Under the pieces are notes generated by a model, which was not told where the DNA came from, did no database searches, and worked only from the letters and a program-made list of their open reading frames with translations. From Nannocystis sp. (lineage in GTDB: Bacteria; Myxococcota_A; Polyangia; Nannocystales; Nannocystaceae), in contig NZ_JACCSO010000528.1 of NCBI RefSeq assembly GCF_013812955.1, positions 1 to 34,282 on the forward strand: a stretch of 34,282 bases of DNA, read 5' to 3'. The translations under genes and the position numbers were made by a program. The stretch's first letter is position 1; each line of letters starts with the position of its first letter. Positions 1 through 13,282 of this stretch are shown here, one piece after another.

Positions 1-38
1 CGCCACCACCCGCGCCAGCCCGCGAGGCGAGCCGCAGC

Positions 39-404
39 GTGCCGGCACCTCCGAGCGCCGCCACACTCGCCGCAGTGCGGCCCCCGAGCGTCGCCACAGC
101 GGCCGCGTCACGTCCACCGAGCGCCGCGATGCCGGCCGCGGACAGTCCGGAGAAGGCCAGCGGCAGTGGTTCACGGCGCCGCAGCAGCGCGCTTGCGATG
201 TCCGGTCATGGCGAGCCGCGCGACTGGGGGACGATCCCCCCGATCAACGACCTCTTGCCGGTGGTCCCGGCCGCCGCGCCCCCAACACCGCCAGTACCGG
301 TCACCGCGCTCGCACCGCAGCCCACGCGAAACCCCCTGCCGTTGACCCTCATGATCGCGGTCGGCCTCGCCGCCTTGCTCGCGCTCGTGTTCTTGTTGAC
401 CTGA
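39..404 (+). CDS. C-terminal part of a Pro/Ala-rich protein with a C-terminal TM segment; probably truncated by the window start
   Basis: Frame stays open upstream to the window edge; ends [22 protein letters not shown] (hydrophobic tail). Confidence 0.45.
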   Translation: MPAPPSAATLAAVRPPSVATAAASRPPSAAMPAADSPEKASGSGSRRRSSALAMSGHGEPRDWGTIPPINDLLPVVPAAAPPTPPVPVTALAPQPTRNPLPLTLMIAVGLAALLALVFLLT

Positions 405-470
405 GCGCCCGTGCGGATCGTCGCAGCAAGGCCGTGACGCGGGGAGGGGACCCGCGGTTATCTTTCGCGC

Positions 471-1448
<978 letters not shown>

Positions 1449-1514
1449 CCTGGCGGCCTTCGCGGCTTGAATTATCCCCGGCTGCGGTCCACCCTGGGAC
1501 CCGGAGCACACGCC

Positions 1515-1883
1515 ATGCAGTCGATGATCGCCTCGTGTCTGGCCTTTACCTTCGGGCTGATGTTCCTGTCGGCGCTGCTGCCGGGCATGGTCGTGCGTGA
1601 CCTGTGGAGCGCGGCCAAGGCCGCGGTCGTCTGCGGCGTGCTCAGCGTCGTCGTCGGCAAGCTGCTGTTCGCGCTGCTCTCGCTGATCTTTTTCTTCCCG
1701 ATCTTGATCACCGGACCCATCGGCGCGTTCGTGGTCCAGACCTTCGTGAACACCGTGTTGCTGCTGCTGACGGAGAACCTCGTCGACGGCGTCCGCTTCC
1801 AGCGCTGGCGCACGGCGCTCTGGGCGGCCGTCGGCCTCACGCTGCTGCAGACCATCGCCGCCGGCCAGGTCGGCGGGGGTTGA
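1515..1883 (+). CDS. Small 4-TM membrane protein (phage-holin family 4-like)
   Basis: [27 protein letters not shown]... has several hydrophobic helices; internal ATG at 1515 preferred over the 1467 start in the ORF track. Confidence 0.6.
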   Translation: MQSMIASCLAFTFGLMFLSALLPGMVVRDLWSAAKAAVVCGVLSVVVGKLLFALLSLIFFFPILITGPIGAFVVQTFVNTVLLLLTENLVDGVRFQRWRTALWAAVGLTLLQTIAAGQVGGG

Positions 1884-1947
1884 CTCACAGCCGCGAGCGG
1901 AGCGCGCGCGCGGCCTGCAAACGGCGTCCTGCTAGGCTCCGCCCGCG

Positions 1948-3336
<1,389 letters not shown>

Positions 3337-3348
3337 CCATCGTCCACC

Positions 3349-4495
3349 ATGAACGAAGTCAGTCAAAGCCTCCCCGAGCACAACAAGGTCACCGAGCAGC
3401 TCGCTCGCCTCGCGGCCCGATTGGCCGAGTTGCGGCGGCATCTTTGACTACGTCGGCAAGCTAGAGCGACTCGAGGAGCTCGACGCGCAGACCGCCGATC
3501 CGTCGTTTTGGGGCAAGAACGACAAGGCCCAGGAGCTCCTGCGCGAGCAGGCGACCACCAAGAAGGTCGTCGACGACCTCGACGAGGCCCAGAAGCGCCT
3601 CGAGGACGCCCAGACCCTCTACGAGCTCGGACGTGAGGCCGAGGACAACGCGAGCATCCTCGAGGCCGCCGCCGGACTCGAGGCGCTCGAGGTCCGCGTC
3701 GCCAAGATGGAGTTCCAGCGCATGCTCGGCGGTCGCTTCGACGCCACCAACGCGATCGTGTCGGTCAACGCCGGCGCCGGCGGGGTCGACAGCCAGGACT
3801 GGGCCCAGATGCTGCAGCGCATGTACCAGCGCTGGGGCGAGCGCCGCGGCTTCAAGGTCCAGATCCTCGACCTCCAGGACGGCGAGCAGGCCGGCATCCG
3901 CAGCGTCGAGCTGGCGATCGAGGGCGAGTACGCCTACGGCCATCTGCGCTCGGAGATCGGCGTGCACCGCCTGGTCCGCATCAGCCCCTTCGACGCCAAC
4001 GCCCGCCGCCAGACCAGCTTCGCCAGCGTCATGGTCCTCCCCGACGTCGGCGACGACGACGCGGAGATCGAGATCAACGACGCCGACCTGCGCGTCGACA
4101 CCTATCGCTCCTCCGGCGCGGGCGGCCAGCACGTCAACAAGACCGAGTCCGCCGTGCGCCTGACCCACCTCCCGACCGGCCTCGTCGTCGCCTGTCAGAT
4201 GGAGCGCTCGCAGCACAAGAACATGGCCACCGCCCGGCGCATGCTCATGGCCAAGCTCATCGACCTCGAGCAGCAGAAGCGCGAGGCCGAGCGCAACAGC
4301 CTCGAGGGCGAGAAGAAGAAGATCGAGTGGGGCAGCCAGATCCGCTCGTACGTGCTCCAGCCGTACCAGCAGGTCAATGACCACCGCACCGAGCTCAAGA
4401 GCTCGGCCGTCAACGCCATCCTCGACGGCGACCTCGACATCTTCATGGAAGCCTTCCTCCTCCAGCAATCGCAGCCCATCCCCGACACGCACTAG
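3349..4495 (+). CDS. prfB: Peptide chain release factor 2, expressed through a +1 programmed frameshift; join(3349..3444,3446..4495)
   Basis: Frame 1 MNEVSQSLPEHNKVTEQLARLAARLAELRRHL ends at an in-frame TGA (3445-3447) in CTT TGA C; after a +1 shift DYVGKLERLEELDAQTADPSFWGKNDKAQ... continues in frame to ...SPFDANARRQTSF... and SSGAGGQHVNKTES (GGQ). Confidence 0.95.
3431..3448 (+). promoter_or_regulatory. RF2 programmed +1 frameshift site with SD-like purine run
   Basis: tgCGGCGGCATCTTTGAC; same layout as the E. coli prfB site (AGGGGGTATCTTTGAC). Confidence 0.9.
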
Positions 4496-4507
4496 CGCCC
4501 CGGCCCC

Positions 4508-6526
4508 GTGCGCAGCACCTCAACGTCCCGCCTGCACTGGCAGATCGCCTGGCGCCACCTTCGGGTCGGCGACCGGCCCCCGGCGTGGGTGCGGGCGCTG
4601 CTCGTCACTGCCGCCTATCTCGTTGTCGTCGGCCTCGGGCTCGTCGCCTACGCCCAGTGGGGCCTCGCCCCCGAGCCCGCGCTCAACCCCGGCTTGCTGG
4701 CGCTGCCGGCGGGCATCGAGCCCCTCGACCTGATCCCGACCCCGCGCCAGGCCTACTACGGCGCGCTCGGCGGCTTCACCTTGCTGCTCGCCGCGGTGTT
4801 CCTCGGCCTCGGCGTGCTCTCACGGATCTTCACGCTGCTCGCCACCGTCATCGCGATCTCCGTGATGCTCGGCTGCATGGCCCTGGTGATCGTGCTCAGC
4901 CTGATGACCGGCCTCGAGCACGACCTCCGCGACAAGATCCTCGGCCAGCGCGCGCACATCCGCGTCAGTCGTGAGGACCACAAGCCCTTCGCCGACTACC
5001 GCGATCTCACCGCTGCCATCGCTGCCGAGCCCGGCATCATCGGCGCCAGCCCTTACCTGCAGGGCGAGGTCATGGTCCGCAGCGGCTTCCAGCGCCAGGG
5101 CGGGGTCTTGCTCGGCATCGATCCCGATCTGCACGCCAGCGTCTCCAACCTCCCCGACATCCTGCGCGAGGGCAAATACAGCTACCTCGCCGATCCCGCC
5201 GCCGTGCCCGAGTCGCAGTTCGGCTTCGAGGCCCTGCCGATCGTGCGCGAGGACGACGAGCCCACCCCCGATCCCGAAGAGGGTCTCGCCCATCCGCCGC
5301 CCGATCCACCGCCCCTCGAGGGCTCCATGATCGGGCTCGGCGCGACCGCTCTGCCGCCGCCACCGTTTCCGACCAAGCTCACCGGCGAAGGCGACGGCGA
5401 CGACGGCGGCTGGGAGGACCCCGAACAGGAGCTCGAGAAGCTGCGCGCCGCCAAGCTTCCGCCCACCAAGGGCACGGTCACCGCGGTCGGTCCCGCCTCG
5501 AAGATCGCGAAGATCCCGAAGGTCCCGAAAGTCCCCCATGGCGTCGAGCTCGACGACGAGGAGGGCTGGGAGAACCCCGAGGCGGAGATCGCCCGCCTGC
5601 GCCAACAAGGCAAACTACCACCTGCCTCAAAGGACAGCCCCGTCGAGCCCGAGCCGGAGCCCGAGCCGGAGCCGGAGCCGGACCCGGCCAGCGAGACCGA
5701 TGAGCCGCGCGCGGAGCAGCTCGACGGCGTGTTCATCGGCAGCGAGAAGGCCAAGGAGCTCGCGTCTCACCTCGGCGACCCCGTCCAGCTGATCACCCCG
5801 ATCGGCCGCCTGACCCCCGCGGGACGCATCCCCGGCGTCATGAAGGTCAAGGTCGCCGGGGTCTTCGACGCCAATCATTACGAGTACGACCGCTGGCTGG
5901 TCTACGCCAACCTCCCGCTGGCCCAGGCCTTTTTGCGCTCCGGCGATCGCGTGTCCGGCGTCGAGGTCAAGGTCGATGACCCCGACCGGCTCGCCGAGCG
6001 CAAGCAGCAGGTCCAGGCCGTCGTCGATCGCCTCGGTCGCTCGGACCTCCTGGTCCAGGACTGGCAGGAGCTGAACCTCAGCCTGTTCTCGGCGATGGCC
6101 CTCGAGAAGATCGCGGTGTTCATCGCGCTGCTGTGCGTCATCCTCGTCGCCTCGATCGGCATCCTCGGCTCCAACCTGATGAGCGTGCTCGAGAAGTCCA
6201 AGGAGATCGCAATTCTCAAGACGATGGGCTGCACCGACCGCCTGATCCTGCGCGTGTTCATCTCCGAGGGCCTGTGCCTCGGCGTGCTCGGCGGCGTGCT
6301 CGGGATCCTCGCCGGCATCGCCCTCTGCACGGTCCTCGATCGCTACGGACTGCCGCTCGGCGGCAGCCTCCAGGGCTTCGAGCAGCTGCCCGTCGCCATC
6401 GATCCGCTGGAGATCGTGCTCGTCGGCTTCTCGTCGCTGCTGATCGTGTTCCTCTCGAGCCTGTACCCGGCCTGGGTCGCCTCACGCATGCGTCCCGTCG
6501 ATGCCCTTCGACAGGGCGAGCGATGA
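4508..6526 (+). CDS. LolC/LolE-type lipoprotein-releasing ABC permease (FtsX-like) with a large low-complexity insert
   Basis: MALVIVLSLMTGLEHDLRDKILGQRAHIRVS near the N-terminus; C-terminal ILGSNLMSVLEKSKEIAILKTMGCTDRLILRVFISEG...; EPEPEPEP insert. Confidence 0.85.
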   Translation: MRSTSTSRLHWQIAWRHLRVGDRPPAWVRALLVTAAYLVVVGLGLVAYAQWGLAPEPALNPGLLALPAGIEPLDLIPTPRQAYYGALGGFTLLLAAVFLGLGVLSRIFTLLATVIAISVMLGCMALVIVLSLMTGLEHDLRDKILGQRAHIRVSREDHKPFADYRDLTAAIAAEPGIIGASPYLQGEVMVRSGFQRQGGVLLGIDPDLHASVSNLPDILREGKYSYLADPAAVPESQFGFEALPIVREDDEPTPDPEEGLAHPPPDPPPLEGSMIGLGATALPPPPFPTKLTGEGDGDDGGWEDPEQELEKLRAAKLPPTKGTVTAVGPASKIAKIPKVPKVPHGVELDDEEGWENPEAEIARLRQQGKLPPASKDSPVEPEPEPEPEPEPDPASETDEPRAEQLDGVFIGSEKAKELASHLGDPVQLITPIGRLTPAGRIPGVMKVKVAGVFDANHYEYDRWLVYANLPLAQAFLRSGDRVSGVEVKVDDPDRLAERKQQVQAVVDRLGRSDLLVQDWQELNLSLFSAMALEKIAVFIALLCVILVASIGILGSNLMSVLEKSKEIAILKTMGCTDRLILRVFISEGLCLGVLGGVLGILAGIALCTVLDRYGLPLGGSLQGFEQLPVAIDPLEIVLVGFSSLLIVFLSSLYPAWVASRMRPVDALRQGER

Positions 6527-8373
6527 ACCGCCTGGTGTGGTTGATCGCCTTGCGCCACCTGCGGGCGCAAAAGGCTCCCACCTGGCTGCCTGGACTGGCC
6601 CTGCGCGCCCTCTATCTGGTCGTCGTCGGCGGCGCCTTCTTGATCGCCTCGGCCAACGCCCCGCGCCCCGGCATGTTCAGCCCGCCCCCGCTGACCCCGG
6701 CGATCGATTACATGGGCGCCCTCGGCAGCGTCACCCTCGCTGCGGGCGGCTTCCTGCTCGGCTTTTGCGCCCTCGCGCGCCTGTTCAACCTGCTCGCCAC
6801 GATCATCGCCTTCTCGGTCGCGCAGGGCTGCATGGCCCTCGTGCTGGTGCTCGGACTGATGGGCGGCCTCGAAGACGACCTGCGCGGCCGCCTGCTCGAG
6901 CATCGCGCCCATGTCCGCGTCGCCCGTCACGACGGCGCCGGCTTCATCGCCGACGATGCATTGCTCGCCACCCTGCGCGCCCGCCCCGAGGTCGCCGGCG
7001 CCAGCGCGCTGCTCGAGGGCGAGGTGCTCGTGCGCACCGCATACGGCCGCCAGGGAGCGACCCTCATCGGCATCGACCCCACCCGCCACGCCACGGTCAC
7101 CTCGCTGCCCGCCGAGGTCGAGCAGGGCAGCTACGTGTTCATGATGGCGCCCGAGCGCATCCCATACTTTCGCCCCGAGCCCGAGCCCGAGCCCGAGTTC
7201 GCGATCGAGGCAGAGTCCGAAGGCTTGGGGCCCGAGGTCGAGCAGCCCGAGCGCGAGGCGGCCGAGCCTCGAGGCGCAGCCGAGACCGAGACCGAGCCCA
7301 AGCCCGGGGACACAGCCGCGCCCGGCGATGCCGCGGTGACCCCACCTGTCCCCAAGGACCTGCCCCTCGAGCCAGATGACGAGGACGGCGACGGTTGGGA
7401 GGATCCCGCCGTGGAGATCCCGCGACTGCGAGCCGCAGGTGAGCTGCCGCCCGCCGCCCCGCCGAAGCTGGCTCCCGAGGCACCGCTCACGCCACCCGAG
7501 CCCGAACCAGCGCCCGAGCCCCTCCCCGAACCGCCCGCGCCCGAGCCCGAGCCCGAGCTCAAACCCGAGGCCGTGCTGCCGCCCGTGCTGCTCGGCCGGG
7601 AGCTCGCTGCCGAGCTCGGTGTCAACATGGGCGACCCCTTGCAGATCATCACCCCGGTCGGTCGCATGACGCCGCAGGGCATGGTCCCGGGCATGGTGCT
7701 CACGCGCGTCGCCGGCGTGTTCTTCACCGGCATCTTCGACATCGACCGCAAGCACCTGTACCTGCCGCTGGAGCAGGCGCAGGCGTTCCAGCGGGCCGAC
7801 ACGCAGGTCAACGCGATCGACATCAAGCTGCACGACGTCGCGGCGATCGACGCCGGACGGGCCGCTGTCGCCGAGGTCGTGGCCGGCCTCGACCTCGTCG
7901 TCGAGGACTGGCGCGACCAAAATCGTGACCTCTTCTCGGCGATGTTCCTGGAGAAGGTCGCGATGTTCATCGCCCTGGTGTTCGTGATCCTCGTCGCGGC
8001 CTTCGGCATCCTCGCCACCAACCTGATGGCCGTCCTGGAGAAGGCCCCGGAGATCGCCATCCTGAAGACGATGGGCTGCCGCGACCGCGAGCTGGCCCGA
8101 ACCTTCGCCCTCGAGGGCCTTTGTGTCGGTGTGCTCGGCGTCTTCGGGGGGATCGCCGCCGGCGTCGCCCTGGGCCTCGCCCTCGGCGTGCACGGCCTGC
8201 CGCTCCAGGGCGGCGTGTTCTATCTGGAGCGCCTGCCGATCCGCATCGACCCCGCCGAGGTCGCCGTCGTCGCGGCCATGGCTCTCGCCATCGTCGCCCT
8301 GTCCAGCGCCTGGCCTGCGCGCTCGGCGGCCCGCCTGCGCCCGGTCGACGGCCTGCGCCTGCGCGACGAGTGA
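6523..8373 (+). CDS. Second LolC/LolE-type ABC permease, tandem paralogue
   Basis: ATGA overlap with the preceding gene; MALVLVLGLMGGLEDDLRGRLLEHRAHVRVA; ATNLMAVLEKAPEIAILKTMGCRDRELARTFALEG. The 6133 start in the ORF track is an over-extension. Confidence 0.85.
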   Translation: MNRLVWLIALRHLRAQKAPTWLPGLALRALYLVVVGGAFLIASANAPRPGMFSPPPLTPAIDYMGALGSVTLAAGGFLLGFCALARLFNLLATIIAFSVAQGCMALVLVLGLMGGLEDDLRGRLLEHRAHVRVARHDGAGFIADDALLATLRARPEVAGASALLEGEVLVRTAYGRQGATLIGIDPTRHATVTSLPAEVEQGSYVFMMAPERIPYFRPEPEPEPEFAIEAESEGLGPEVEQPEREAAEPRGAAETETEPKPGDTAAPGDAAVTPPVPKDLPLEPDDEDGDGWEDPAVEIPRLRAAGELPPAAPPKLAPEAPLTPPEPEPAPEPLPEPPAPEPEPELKPEAVLPPVLLGRELAAELGVNMGDPLQIITPVGRMTPQGMVPGMVLTRVAGVFFTGIFDIDRKHLYLPLEQAQAFQRADTQVNAIDIKLHDVAAIDAGRAAVAEVVAGLDLVVEDWRDQNRDLFSAMFLEKVAMFIALVFVILVAAFGILATNLMAVLEKAPEIAILKTMGCRDRELARTFALEGLCVGVLGVFGGIAAGVALGLALGVHGLPLQGGVFYLERLPIRIDPAEVAVVAAMALAIVALSSAWPARSAARLRPVDGLRLRDE

Positions 8374-8457
8374 GCCGTGCGCCCGGACGTACCGGCTTCA
8401 CACCTGAAATCTTCCCTGGCGTCGCGCCTGCCACCCGAAATGGCGGCACGGGCGGCG

Positions 8458-8486
8458 TTGACACGCTGGGGGTGCCCGTTTAGGGT
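8458..8486 (+). promoter_or_regulatory. Candidate sigma70-type promoter for lolD-bamA
   Basis: TTGACA - 17 nt - TAGGGT, 9 nt before the lolD start. Confidence 0.45.
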
Positions 8487-8495
8487 TGCGCCATC

Positions 8496-9266
8496 TTGAC
8501 CACCGGCGCCGCGCAGGAGCCGCCCGCACTCGTGCGGGTGGTCCACATGTACAAGGAGTTCACCCACGGAGCCAGGGTCCTCCAGGTCCTGCGCGACGTG
8601 AACCTGACCCTGAATCGCGGCGAAATGGTCACGATCATCGGCGCATCGGGGGCCGGCAAGTCGACGCTGCTGCATTGCCTCGGCACCCTCGACCTGCCGA
8701 CGCGCGGCCAGATCTTGTTCGGCGACACCGACATCACCGCCTTCTCGCCGCCGCAGCTGGCCAGCTTCCGCAACGAGACCATCGGCTTCGTGTTCCAGTT
8801 CCATCACCTCCTTGGTGAGTTCACCGCGCTCGAGAACGCGATGATGCCGGCGCTGATCGGTCGCATCCCGCACAAAGAGGCGCGCGAGCGGGCAGGGGAG
8901 ATGCTCAAGGCGGTCGGCCTCTCGCACCGCCTCAATCATCGCCCGGGCGAGCTCTCCGGCGGCGAACAGCAGCGCGTGGCGATCGCCCGCGCCCTCGTCA
9001 TGCGCCCGCACCTGCTGCTCGCCGACGAGCCTACCGGCAACCTCGACACCCGCACCTCGGACGAGGTCCACGATCTGCTGTTTCGCCTCAACGACGAACA
9101 CAAAATGACCCTGCTCGTCGTCACCCACAACATGGACCTCGCCTGGAAGGTCCCGCGGCGGATCCGAATGGAAGACGGCCGACTCGTCGACGACGCGCGC
9201 CACGACCCGAGCGTGGCCAGAGATGCGCGCACCGATCCGCCAGCAGGGACCCCGAGATCGTCGTGA
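8496..9266 (+). CDS. lolD: LolD-type ABC transporter ATPase
   Basis: Walker [25 protein letters not shown] signature; Walker [13 protein letters not shown]; next to LolC/E permeases; TTG start. Confidence 0.9.
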   Translation: MTTGAAQEPPALVRVVHMYKEFTHGARVLQVLRDVNLTLNRGEMVTIIGASGAGKSTLLHCLGTLDLPTRGQILFGDTDITAFSPPQLASFRNETIGFVFQFHHLLGEFTALENAMMPALIGRIPHKEARERAGEMLKAVGLSHRLNHRPGELSGGEQQRVAIARALVMRPHLLLADEPTGNLDTRTSDEVHDLLFRLNDEHKMTLLVVTHNMDLAWKVPRRIRMEDGRLVDDARHDPSVARDARTDPPAGTPRSS

Positions 9267-11911
9267 GCGCCACTCCCGTCATCGCCTCCGCCAACCCCGG
9301 GGGCCGAAGGCCGGCCGGTTTGGGCCGCGCCCTCGCAGGTCGTCGCCTTGTGGGTCGCACCCTCACAATCCTGATCGCTTGCGTGCTCGCAGCGTTGCCC
9401 GGCCTCGCCCGCGCACTGCCCTTCAGCGGCGCCGCCGTCGGCGACGACATGATGTTTCGCATGCTCTACCTCGCCGAGGTGCCCGAGGAGGTGTACGGCC
9501 AGCCGATCGCCGACATCCGCGTCGAGGGCAACCGCCGCGTCGAGACCGAGGCCATGCTGCTCGAGCTCGAGAGCGGGGTGGGGGAGCTGGTGTCGACCCG
9601 CAACCTCGCCGCCGACATCCGCCGCCTGTGGGCGATGGGCAAGTTCGAGGACGTGCGCGTCGAGGGCGAGCTCACCGGCGCCGGCGTGGTCCTGACCTTC
9701 ATCGTCAAGGAGCGACCCACCGTCCGCAAGATCATCGTCGAGGGCAACAGCAAGATCAAGCTCGACGACATCAACGAGGTCCTCGACCTCAAGCTGAACG
9801 GCATCCTCGACCTCGGCGCGGTCAAGGCCAACGTCGAGAAGGTCAAGCAGGCCTACGTCGAGAAGGGCTTCTTCCTGGCCGAGGTCACCTACGGCCTCAA
9901 GCCCGTCGAGGACGAGCCCGGCAAGGTCGACATCCTGATCGTCATCAGCGAGGCTGCCGAGACCGTCGTCCGCAAGATCACCTTCATCGGTAACCAGGCC
10001 TTCAGCGACGAGGAGCTGCGCAAGCACATGCTCACCCGCGTCGGCGGTTACATGAGCATCATCAGCAAGAAGGCCGGCGGCGTCTTCAACAAGGAGGCCT
10101 TCGGCGGCGACTTCCAGATGCTCAAGCAGTTCTACAGCGACAAGGGCTACCTCGACGCCAACGTCAAGGACCCCGAGCTGTCGCTGAGCCCCGATCGCCG
10201 CTTCGTCTACGTCACCATCCCGGTCGACGAGGGCCCGCAGTATCGCATCGGCCGCATCCGCGCCAAGGAGACCCTGGCCCGCGGCGAGAAGCCGCTCTAC
10301 GACGAGCGCACCCTTGCCGAGTCGATCGACCCGATCCTGCGCGAGGGCGACGTCGCCTCGATGGGCAAGATCCAGACCATCCAGCAGGACATCGAGCGCC
10401 GCTACAAGGACGCCGGCCACGCCTACGTCAACGTCATCCCCGACGCGCGCCTCGACAAGGAGAACCTCAAGCTCTACATGACGCTCGAGGTCGGCAAGGG
10501 CCCGCTCGTCTACATCGAGCGCATCAACATCAGCGGCAACGACAAGACCTCCGACAAGGTCATCCGCCGCGAAATGATGCTGCGCGAGGGCGACCTCTAC
10601 TCCGAGACCGGCAAGGAGATCTCGGAGTTCAACGTCATGCGCCTCGGCTACTTCAACGACGCGACGCTGTCGACGTCGCAGGGTAGCGCGGAGGATCGCA
10701 TCATCCTGAACGTCGAGGTCACCGAGCGCCTGACCGGCACCTTCCAGGTCGGCGCCGGCTTCAGCACGATCGAGAACTTCGTGCTGCAGGCCCAGATCCA
10801 GTACGACAACTTCCTCGGCCGCGGCACGACCGTCACCCTCGTGGCCCAGATCTCGAGCCTGCGCCGCCTCTTCAACCTCGCCTACGTCACCCGCCACTTC
10901 CTCGACTCGAACTGGAACTTCTCGTTCAACATCTTCAACTCGCGCAACGTGTTCCCGAGCTTCACGCGCGACAGCACCGGCGTGCGCGTCAGCTGGGGTT
11001 ACCCGATCCCGAAGATCCCCAACCTGATCCTGTTCGCGGGCTACAACTTCGAGTACGTGAAGGTCGGCTTCGGCACCTTCGGCTACGGCTACGGCGGCGG
11101 CTTCGCCGGCGCGGGCGCCTTCGCCACCCAGTACAGCTCCTCGGCGCTGATCAATAACCTGTTCAACAACGGCATCACGTCGTCGATCACCACGCGCCTG
11201 CGCTACGACACGACCGACAACTACCTGTTCCCGACCTCGGGCATGCGCCACGAGATCGGCGCCGAGTTCGCGAGCAAGTACCTCGGCTCGCAGAACCAGT
11301 TCAACCGCTACGACGCCAACTTCCGGTTCTACTTCCCGATCATCCGCAGCAAGCAGCCGTTCCGCGCCTGGCTGGTGTTCAAGACCCGCCTGATGGTCGG
11401 CTTCATCCACAGCCCGCAGGACAAGGGCGTGCCGATCTTCGAGCGCTACTTCCCGGGCGGCATCTACGGCGACGGCGGCATCCGCGGCTATCGCCTGCGC
11501 AGCCTCGGCCCGATGATCAAGGTCCAGAGCTCCTCGGATCCGACCGCGCCGCTGCAACCCTACGGCATCGGCGGCAACCTCCTGACCGCGTTGAACCTCG
11601 AGTTCGAGTTCATGATGGTCCCACCGGCCCAGATCAAGGGCGTGGTCTTCATGGACATCGGCAACGCCTACAACACCGAGCCGCTGTACTGCGTCGCCCC
11701 GAACCCCAGCGAGCTGCCCAAGGCCGATCCCTGCGTGAAGTTCAACTTCAAGTACCTGCGCCGCTCGGTCGGCTTCGGCTTCCGCTGGCAGTCGCCGATC
11801 GGCCCGCTGCGCTTCGAGTGGGGCTTCCCGCTCGACCGTCAGGCGCGAACCGAGTTCCTGTTCGGCGATGATCCCGTGGTCTTCGAATTCAACGTCGGAA
11901 ACTCGTTCTGA
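9263..11911 (+). CDS. bamA: Outer-membrane protein assembly factor BamA (Omp85)
   Basis: POTRA repeats ([35 protein letters not shown]); C-terminal barrel ending in Phe (FEFNVGNSF); [21 protein letters not shown] matches the VRGY-type motif. Confidence 0.93.
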   Translation: MSATPVIASANPGGRRPAGLGRALAGRRLVGRTLTILIACVLAALPGLARALPFSGAAVGDDMMFRMLYLAEVPEEVYGQPIADIRVEGNRRVETEAMLLELESGVGELVSTRNLAADIRRLWAMGKFEDVRVEGELTGAGVVLTFIVKERPTVRKIIVEGNSKIKLDDINEVLDLKLNGILDLGAVKANVEKVKQAYVEKGFFLAEVTYGLKPVEDEPGKVDILIVISEAAETVVRKITFIGNQAFSDEELRKHMLTRVGGYMSIISKKAGGVFNKEAFGGDFQMLKQFYSDKGYLDANVKDPELSLSPDRRFVYVTIPVDEGPQYRIGRIRAKETLARGEKPLYDERTLAESIDPILREGDVASMGKIQTIQQDIERRYKDAGHAYVNVIPDARLDKENLKLYMTLEVGKGPLVYIERINISGNDKTSDKVIRREMMLREGDLYSETGKEISEFNVMRLGYFNDATLSTSQGSAEDRIILNVEVTERLTGTFQVGAGFSTIENFVLQAQIQYDNFLGRGTTVTLVAQISSLRRLFNLAYVTRHFLDSNWNFSFNIFNSRNVFPSFTRDSTGVRVSWGYPIPKIPNLILFAGYNFEYVKVGFGTFGYGYGGGFAGAGAFATQYSSSALINNLFNNGITSSITTRLRYDTTDNYLFPTSGMRHEIGAEFASKYLGSQNQFNRYDANFRFYFPIIRSKQPFRAWLVFKTRLMVGFIHSPQDKGVPIFERYFPGGIYGDGGIRGYRLRSLGPMIKVQSSSDPTAPLQPYGIGGNLLTALNLEFEFMMVPPAQIKGVVFMDIGNAYNTEPLYCVAPNPSELPKADPCVKFNFKYLRRSVGFGFRWQSPIGPLRFEWGFPLDRQARTEFLFGDDPVVFEFNVGNSF

Positions 11912-12134
11912 TCCGCAGGTGAGCTACGCCACGCTCGCCCGGCGCTGACAGCCCCAGGTTTAGCCCCGGTCCAAGCCCTGGATCTGCGCCCAGGAACTGG
12001 CCTTGGAGCCACACCGGGCCAGCGCCCGCAAAAAGCCTCGCACGAGGTTCATTCGGCGATGAATCGTCCGCGACTGGCGCCCGTCTGTGGCCCCCGGTTG
12101 CCGCCCTGGGTGGTGGCGGCTAAGGTGTTGCCCC

Positions 12135-12680
12135 GTGAAGCGTCGACTACTCGTCCCTCTCGCTGCGCTGCTGGTCGCCGGCGCCGCGCTCATTCCCGCC
12201 GCAGAAGCCGTGGCGGCGCCCGCCAAGGCGCTGGAAAAGCTCGGCCTGGTCGACCTCCAGCGCTGCATCCTCGAGACCGTGCAGGGCACCCGCGCGAAGA
12301 AGGATCTCGAAGCCTCCTTCGCCAAGGGTCAGGCCCAGCTCGACAAGAAGACCAAGGACCTGCAGAAGAAGGTCGAGGACCTGCGGGCCAAGGCCGCGAT
12401 GCTCTCCCAGGATGAGCTCGGCAAGCGCCAGGCGGAGCTGATGCAGAAGGACCAGGAGCTGCAGAAGCTGTACTCCGATCTCCAGGAGGAGATCGCGACC
12501 AAAGAGGCGCAGCTGACCGAGAAGATCTACAAGAACGTCGCGGCGATCATCAAGGACGTCGCGGCCGAGGAGGGCCTGCAGCTCGTGCTGGTCCGCTCGC
12601 AGGCCACCGTCCTCTACGCCAACCCCAAGCTCGACCTGACCAACCGCGTCATCGTCGCCTACGACAAGAAGTACACGTGA
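12135..12680 (+). CDS. Skp/OmpH-like periplasmic chaperone, copy 1
   Basis: Signal peptide, LGLVDLQRCILETVQGTRAKKDLE, coiled-coil core, directly after bamA; GTG start. Confidence 0.85.
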   Translation: MKRRLLVPLAALLVAGAALIPAAEAVAAPAKALEKLGLVDLQRCILETVQGTRAKKDLEASFAKGQAQLDKKTKDLQKKVEDLRAKAAMLSQDELGKRQAELMQKDQELQKLYSDLQEEIATKEAQLTEKIYKNVAAIIKDVAAEEGLQLVLVRSQATVLYANPKLDLTNRVIVAYDKKYT

Positions 12681-13237
12681 TCGCCATGCACACCGCCTTT
12701 CGCCGCCTGCTCACCGCATCCGCCCTCGCCCTAGGCGTCGCCGGCACCAGCCTGGCGCCCGTGCTGACGGCTCCGGCTCAGGCCGCCGTTCCCAAGGTCC
12801 GCGGCGTCGCCGTCGTCGACATGCAAAAGGTCCTCAACGACACCAAGCAGGGCCAGGCCGCCCGCAAGAAGCTCGAGGACAGCTCCAAGGCCAAGCAAGA
12901 GAAGCTCGACGGCAAGCGCAAGAAGCTCGAGTCCGATCAGGGCAAGCTCAAGGGTCTCAGCGGCGACAAGCTCGCCCAGGCCGAGGAAGCGCTGCAAAAG
13001 GACTACGTCGAGATGCAGCAGATCTATATGACGATGCAGCAGGAGCTGGCCGCCCAGGAGGGCCGCGTGCTCGAGGACATCTACAAGAACTGCCAGAGCG
13101 TCATCGACAAGATCGCCGCCGAGATGGAGCTCGACCTGGTGATCATCCGCGACGAGACGACGGTGCTCTACGTCGAGAGCAACCTCGACATCACCGATAC
13201 CCTCGTCAAGCGCTACAACCAGAAGTACCCGAGCTAG
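12677..13237 (+). CDS. Skp/OmpH-like periplasmic chaperone, copy 2
   Basis: Signal peptide, VAVVDMQKVLNDTKQGQAARKKLE, coiled coil; GTGA overlap with copy 1. Confidence 0.85.
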   Translation: MIAMHTAFRRLLTASALALGVAGTSLAPVLTAPAQAAVPKVRGVAVVDMQKVLNDTKQGQAARKKLEDSSKAKQEKLDGKRKKLESDQGKLKGLSGDKLAQAEEALQKDYVEMQQIYMTMQQELAAQEGRVLEDIYKNCQSVIDKIAAEMELDLVIIRDETTVLYVESNLDITDTLVKRYNQKYPS

Positions 13238-13282
13238 CCCGGCCGGGGACGACCCCCGGCAGCCAAAACTAAAGACGAGCGG

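Noticed and set aside
6343-8193. 616-aa minus-strand ORF opposite the Lol permease
   Set aside because: Antisense shadow; repetitive LGLGLG is the complement of the EPEPEP tract.
8936-11557. 873-aa minus-strand ORF opposite lolD/bamA
   Set aside because: Antisense shadow of bamA; no family signature.
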